NCBI GenBank assembly: GCA_021828575.1
Contig: JAJZEL010000017.1
Span: forward strand, 1-8,626
Direction: 5' to 3'
DNA from: Pseudomonadota bacterium
Lineage (GTDB): Bacteria; Pseudomonadota; Gammaproteobacteria; Burkholderiales; Ferrovaceae
Length of the DNA: 8,626 bases
A program made the translations under genes and the position numbers. Under the pieces are notes generated by a model. The model was not told the DNA's origin. It did not search any database and was given only the letters and a program-made list of their open reading frames with translations. Shown here one piece after another: positions 6,277 through 8,626 of the stretch (position 1 is its first letter; every line of letters begins with the position of its first letter).

Positions 6277-7911
6277 TCACGTTTTCCGAATCATTTCGAG
6301 CAGGCCGTTTGTGGAAGCGTCATGGTTCGAGATTTCAGGTCTCTGGTCCCATTCAGCCTGTATGCCCTGAGCCAGTTGCTTGCCAAGTTCAACTCCCCAT
6401 TGATCAAATGCGTTGATGTCCCAGATCAGGCTCTGGACAAAGGTTTTGTGCTCATACAAAGCAACCAGTGCTCCCAAAGAACGAGGGTTTAACTGGTCAA
6501 TCAACAAGCTGTTACTGGGCCGATTGCCTGCAAAGCATTTATGGGGCAAAAGTGCCTGGAGTGCCGACTTTTCCAGTCCGGAAGATATCAGCTCGGCTTG
6601 CGCTTCAGAACGGGATTTACCTCGCATCAGCGCTTCTGTCTGCGCAAGAAAATTGGAAAGGAGGATTTTATGATGATTTCCAAGTGGTGTCCTGCTATGC
6701 ATGGGGGCAATGAAGTCAGCAGGGATAAGAGGGGTTCCCTGGTGAAGCAGTTGAAAATAGGCGTGCTGGCCATTGGTTCCCACGCCACCCCACAGGATGG
6801 AGCCAGTCGCATAATCCACCGGTAGTCCTTCACGAGTGACGGACTTGCCATTACTTTCCATGGTCATTTGCTGAAGGTAATTGACAAAGTCAGACATGCC
6901 CTGGTCGTAGGGAAGAATGGCATGGGTTTGGGCATTGAAAAAATTGATATACCAGACACCCAGCAAAGCAAGGATCACAGGCATGTTTTTTTCAAGCGGT
7001 GCGGTTTGAAAGTGCTCGTCGATTTCAAAAGCACCCAGGAGCATTTCTGAAAATTTGTCCATGCCAAGAGTCAAGGCAAGGGATAAACCAATGGAAGACC
7101 ATAATGAATAACGACCGCCCACCCAGTCCCAAAACTCGAACATGTGATCGGGAGAAATGCCAAATGCCGAGACTTCCCTTTGGTTGGTCGACAATGCGAC
7201 GAAATGCAATGGTATGAATTTTTCGTACCTGGCTTGTGAAAGGAACCATTCACGAGCAGACCTGGCATTCATCAGGGTTTCTTGAGTCGTGAATGTTTTT
7301 GAGGCAACGACAAACAAGGTTCTTGCAGGATTCAAATGCTTGAGCGTACGAGCCAGGTGTGCGCCATCCACATTGGAAACAAAATGGGCACGAGGGACTG
7401 TGCAGTCTTCCTCAAGGGCTCGGGCGGCCATGGCTGGCCCAAGGTCAGAGCCTCCAATGCCGATGTTCACCACATCGGTGATGGTTTCCCCGGTATACCC
7501 CTTCCATTGACCGGAACGGACTGATTCGGTAAAGCGTTTCATCTGTGACAGAACATGATGCACCTGTTCGCGCACATTCACTCCATCCACGAGCAGTGTT
7601 TCAGTGGACGGATTACGCAGGGCTGTATGAAGCACAGCCCTGTGCTCCGTGAAATTGATTTTTTCTCCCTTGAACATGCGGTTGACCCACTCTGAAACAT
7701 GGCATTGCCGGGCCAGATCCAGGAGAAGGGAAACTGTTTTTTCAGTAATGCGGTTTTTTGAGTAGTCAAGAAAGAGAGGGCCGGCAGAGAGACTGAATTT
7801 TCTGAAACGGTCAGGATCTTCATGGAACATCATTCGCATGTGCTGTTCGGACATGATTTTTTGATGTTCCTGAAGGGACATCCAGGCAGGAGAAGTTGTC
7901 AGTGAGCTCAT
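6277..7911 (-). CDS. pgi: Glucose-6-phosphate isomerase
   Basis: Pgi reversibly converts glucose-6-phosphate and fructose-6-phosphate (EC 5.3.1.9), a cytoplasmic step of glycolysis and gluconeogenesis. The 544 residues align along their whole length with E. coli Pgi (549 residues) by recall of that sequence. The visible marks are DYSKNRIT at 49-56, GEKINFTEHRAVLH at 82-95, the sugar-phosphate motif NIGIGGSDLGP at 149-159, family signature 1 DWVGGRYSLWSSIG at 262-275, and signature 2 ending FDQWGVELGK at 502-511. The catalytic residues expected from rabbit and E. coli enzymes are seen as E352 (MESNGK), H383 (NGQHAYFQL) and K511. The ATG start overlaps the glgB stop as ATGA, and glgA starts ten bases downstream. 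Its place between two glycogen-synthesis genes suggests it supplies glucose-6-phosphate from gluconeogenic fructose-6-phosphate for polymer storage. Nothing appears truncated or missing. Confidence 0.97.
   Translation of the reverse strand: MSSLTTSPAWMSLQEHQKIMSEQHMRMMFHEDPDRFRKFSLSAGPLFLDYSKNRITEKTVSLLLDLARQCHVSEWVNRMFKGEKINFTEHRAVLHTALRNPSTETLLVDGVNVREQVHHVLSQMKRFTESVRSGQWKGYTGETITDVVNIGIGGSDLGPAMAARALEEDCTVPRAHFVSNVDGAHLARTLKHLNPARTLFVVASKTFTTQETLMNARSAREWFLSQARYEKFIPLHFVALSTNQREVSAFGISPDHMFEFWDWVGGRYSLWSSIGLSLALTLGMDKFSEMLLGAFEIDEHFQTAPLEKNMPVILALLGVWYINFFNAQTHAILPYDQGMSDFVNYLQQMTMESNGKSVTREGLPVDYATGSILWGGVGTNGQHAYFQLLHQGTPLIPADFIAPMHSRTPLGNHHKILLSNFLAQTEALMRGKSRSEAQAELISSGLEKSALQALLPHKCFAGNRPSNSLLIDQLNPRSLGALVALYEHKTFVQSLIWDINAFDQWGVELGKQLAQGIQAEWDQRPEISNHDASTNGLLEMIRKT
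7908..7911 (-). other. ATGA stop/start overlap joining glgB and pgi
   Basis: The four bases read ATGA on the minus strand: ATG starts pgi and TGA ends glgB. A partial Shine-Dalgarno (GGAA, at 7920-7923) lies eight bases before the ATG within glgB. This arrangement is the usual sign of termination-reinitiation coupling and supports a single glgB-pgi-glgA transcript. Confidence 0.85.
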
Positions 7912-8626
7912 GAGTCAAGTTCCAGAATGATGCCACCCAACGGCGGTAATGTAACGGTTAGGGAATGGGGTTGTCCATTCCAGGAAGAAGGTGCGGAAGC
8001 CATTCCAGAGCCGTTTCCAAGATTGCTTCCCCCATAATGGACAGAATCACTGTTGAGTAGTTCGCGGTAGTGTCCTGAACGGGGTACGCCGAGCCGGAAG
8101 TCGTGCCTTGGAATCGGGGTGAAATTCAATACCATGACGAGAAAATTGCCGGATTGATCCTGACGAACAAAACTTAATATGGAGTGGGAGGAGTCATTGC
8201 ATTCAATCCAGTAAAACCCCCTGGAATCGAAATCCAGATCGTTGAGGGGTTTTTTATTCCTGTAAAGAAAGTTGAGATCTCGACACAGCAGACGAACGCC
8301 TTGATGCCACTGGATATCCAGTAACCACCAGTCAAGCCCATCCTTGACCCTCCATTCACTACCGTGTCCAAACTCGTTGCCCATGAAATTCAACTTTTTC
8401 CCTGGGGCTGTCATTTGATAAAGGAAAAGCAGTCGCAAATTGGCAAATTTTTGCCAAACATCTCCTGGCATTTTGTCCAGGAGAGATTTTTTCCCATGAA
8501 CCACTTCATCGTGGGAAAAAGGCAAAACGAAATTTTCCGTATAGGCGTACAACTGGCCAAAAGTCAGGTCCTGATGGTGATAGTGCCTGTGAATAGGATC
8601 TCGCGCGAAATAGCGCAAGGTATCGT
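7908..8626 (-). CDS. glgB: 1,4-alpha-glucan branching enzyme, C-terminal part (5' end outside window)
   Basis: GlgB cuts an alpha-1,4 chain and reattaches it as an alpha-1,6 branch on glycogen (EC 2.4.1.18, GH13). About 239 C-terminal residues are visible; E. coli GlgB has 728, so roughly two thirds lie beyond the right edge. The frame stays open to base 8626, and the codon at 8616-8618 is TTG (Leu) within D-T-L-R-Y-F, so it is not a start. Counting from that codon, the end of the barrel domain shows ELYTFGxLYAYTENFVLP-type sequence with SHDEVVHGKKS at 35-45. D37 matches the third GH13 catalytic aspartate (E. coli D526). GKKLNFMGNEFG lies at 73-84. The C-terminal beta domain shows LNFTPIPRHDFRLG, the ELLNSDSVHYGGSNLGN stretch and the ending HSLTVTLPPLGGIIL. 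The nucleophile and acid/base (D405 and E458 in E. coli) are upstream of the window and cannot be checked. The stop overlaps the pgi start. Confidence 0.96.
   Translation of the reverse strand, partial: DTLRYFARDPIHRHYHHQDLTFGQLYAYTENFVLPFSHDEVVHGKKSLLDKMPGDVWQKFANLRLLFLYQMTAPGKKLNFMGNEFGHGSEWRVKDGLDWWLLDIQWHQGVRLLCRDLNFLYRNKKPLNDLDFDSRGFYWIECNDSSHSILSFVRQDQSGNFLVMVLNFTPIPRHDFRLGVPRSGHYRELLNSDSVHYGGSNLGNGSGMASAPSSWNGQPHSLTVTLPPLGGIILELDS

Noticed and set aside
8616..8618. TTG as a start codon giving a short 236-residue protein
   Set aside because: The frame is open to the window edge and the residues before and after it (D-T-L-R-Y-F) match the interior of full-length GlgB, so this is an internal leucine of a cut gene.
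1..8626. A novel defence, mobile or other undescribed system
   Set aside because: Every base outside short gaps of 10 and 24 bases is covered by five recognisable conserved genes for topoisomerase IV and glycogen metabolism; no unexplained gene, repeat array or insertion boundary was seen.

Overview
This window carries five protein-coding genes packed almost end to end, two of them cut by the window edges. It suggests a betaproteobacterium. By eye the ParC, Pgi and GlgB sequences resemble beta- and gammaproteobacterial homologues, the base composition looks close to 50% GC, and the gene density is chromosomal. An acidic-niche or autotrophic Nitrosomonadales-type organism would fit, but genus cannot be decided from this sequence. 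No mobile element, phage gene, tRNA, rRNA, CRISPR array or riboswitch was seen. The largest non-coding gap is 24 bases.

Layout. On the plus strand, positions 1-2219 hold parC (topoisomerase IV subunit A), lacking roughly its first 20-30 codons. It is followed after 24 bases by glgP (2244-4817), an alpha-glucan phosphorylase of the DUF3417-containing type. On the minus strand, read from the right edge leftwards, come glgB (8626-7908, only the C-terminal third is present), pgi (7911-6277) and glgA (6266-4812). glgB and pgi overlap by four bases (ATGA), and pgi and glgA are ten bases apart, so these three look like one translationally coupled operon. The plus-strand glgP and minus-strand glgA meet tail to tail and overlap by six bases.

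How the genes work together. Pgi interconverts fructose-6-phosphate and glucose-6-phosphate. GlgA extends alpha-1,4-glucan from ADP-glucose and GlgB adds alpha-1,6 branches. GlgP removes glucose units as glucose-1-phosphate. The minus-strand operon is therefore a glycogen-building unit fed by gluconeogenic hexose phosphate, and the opposing plus-strand gene is the glycogen-mobilising enzyme. ADP-glucose pyrophosphorylase (glgC), phosphoglucomutase and debranching enzyme (glgX) are needed for a full cycle but are not in the window. parC belongs to chromosome segregation and is functionally unrelated.

No undescribed system is evident. The points worth a second look are the pgi insertion in the glg operon, the overlapping convergent ends of the antagonistic glgP and glgA genes, a methionine at the quinolone-contact serine position of ParC, and a shortened NGID-type loop in GlgA.
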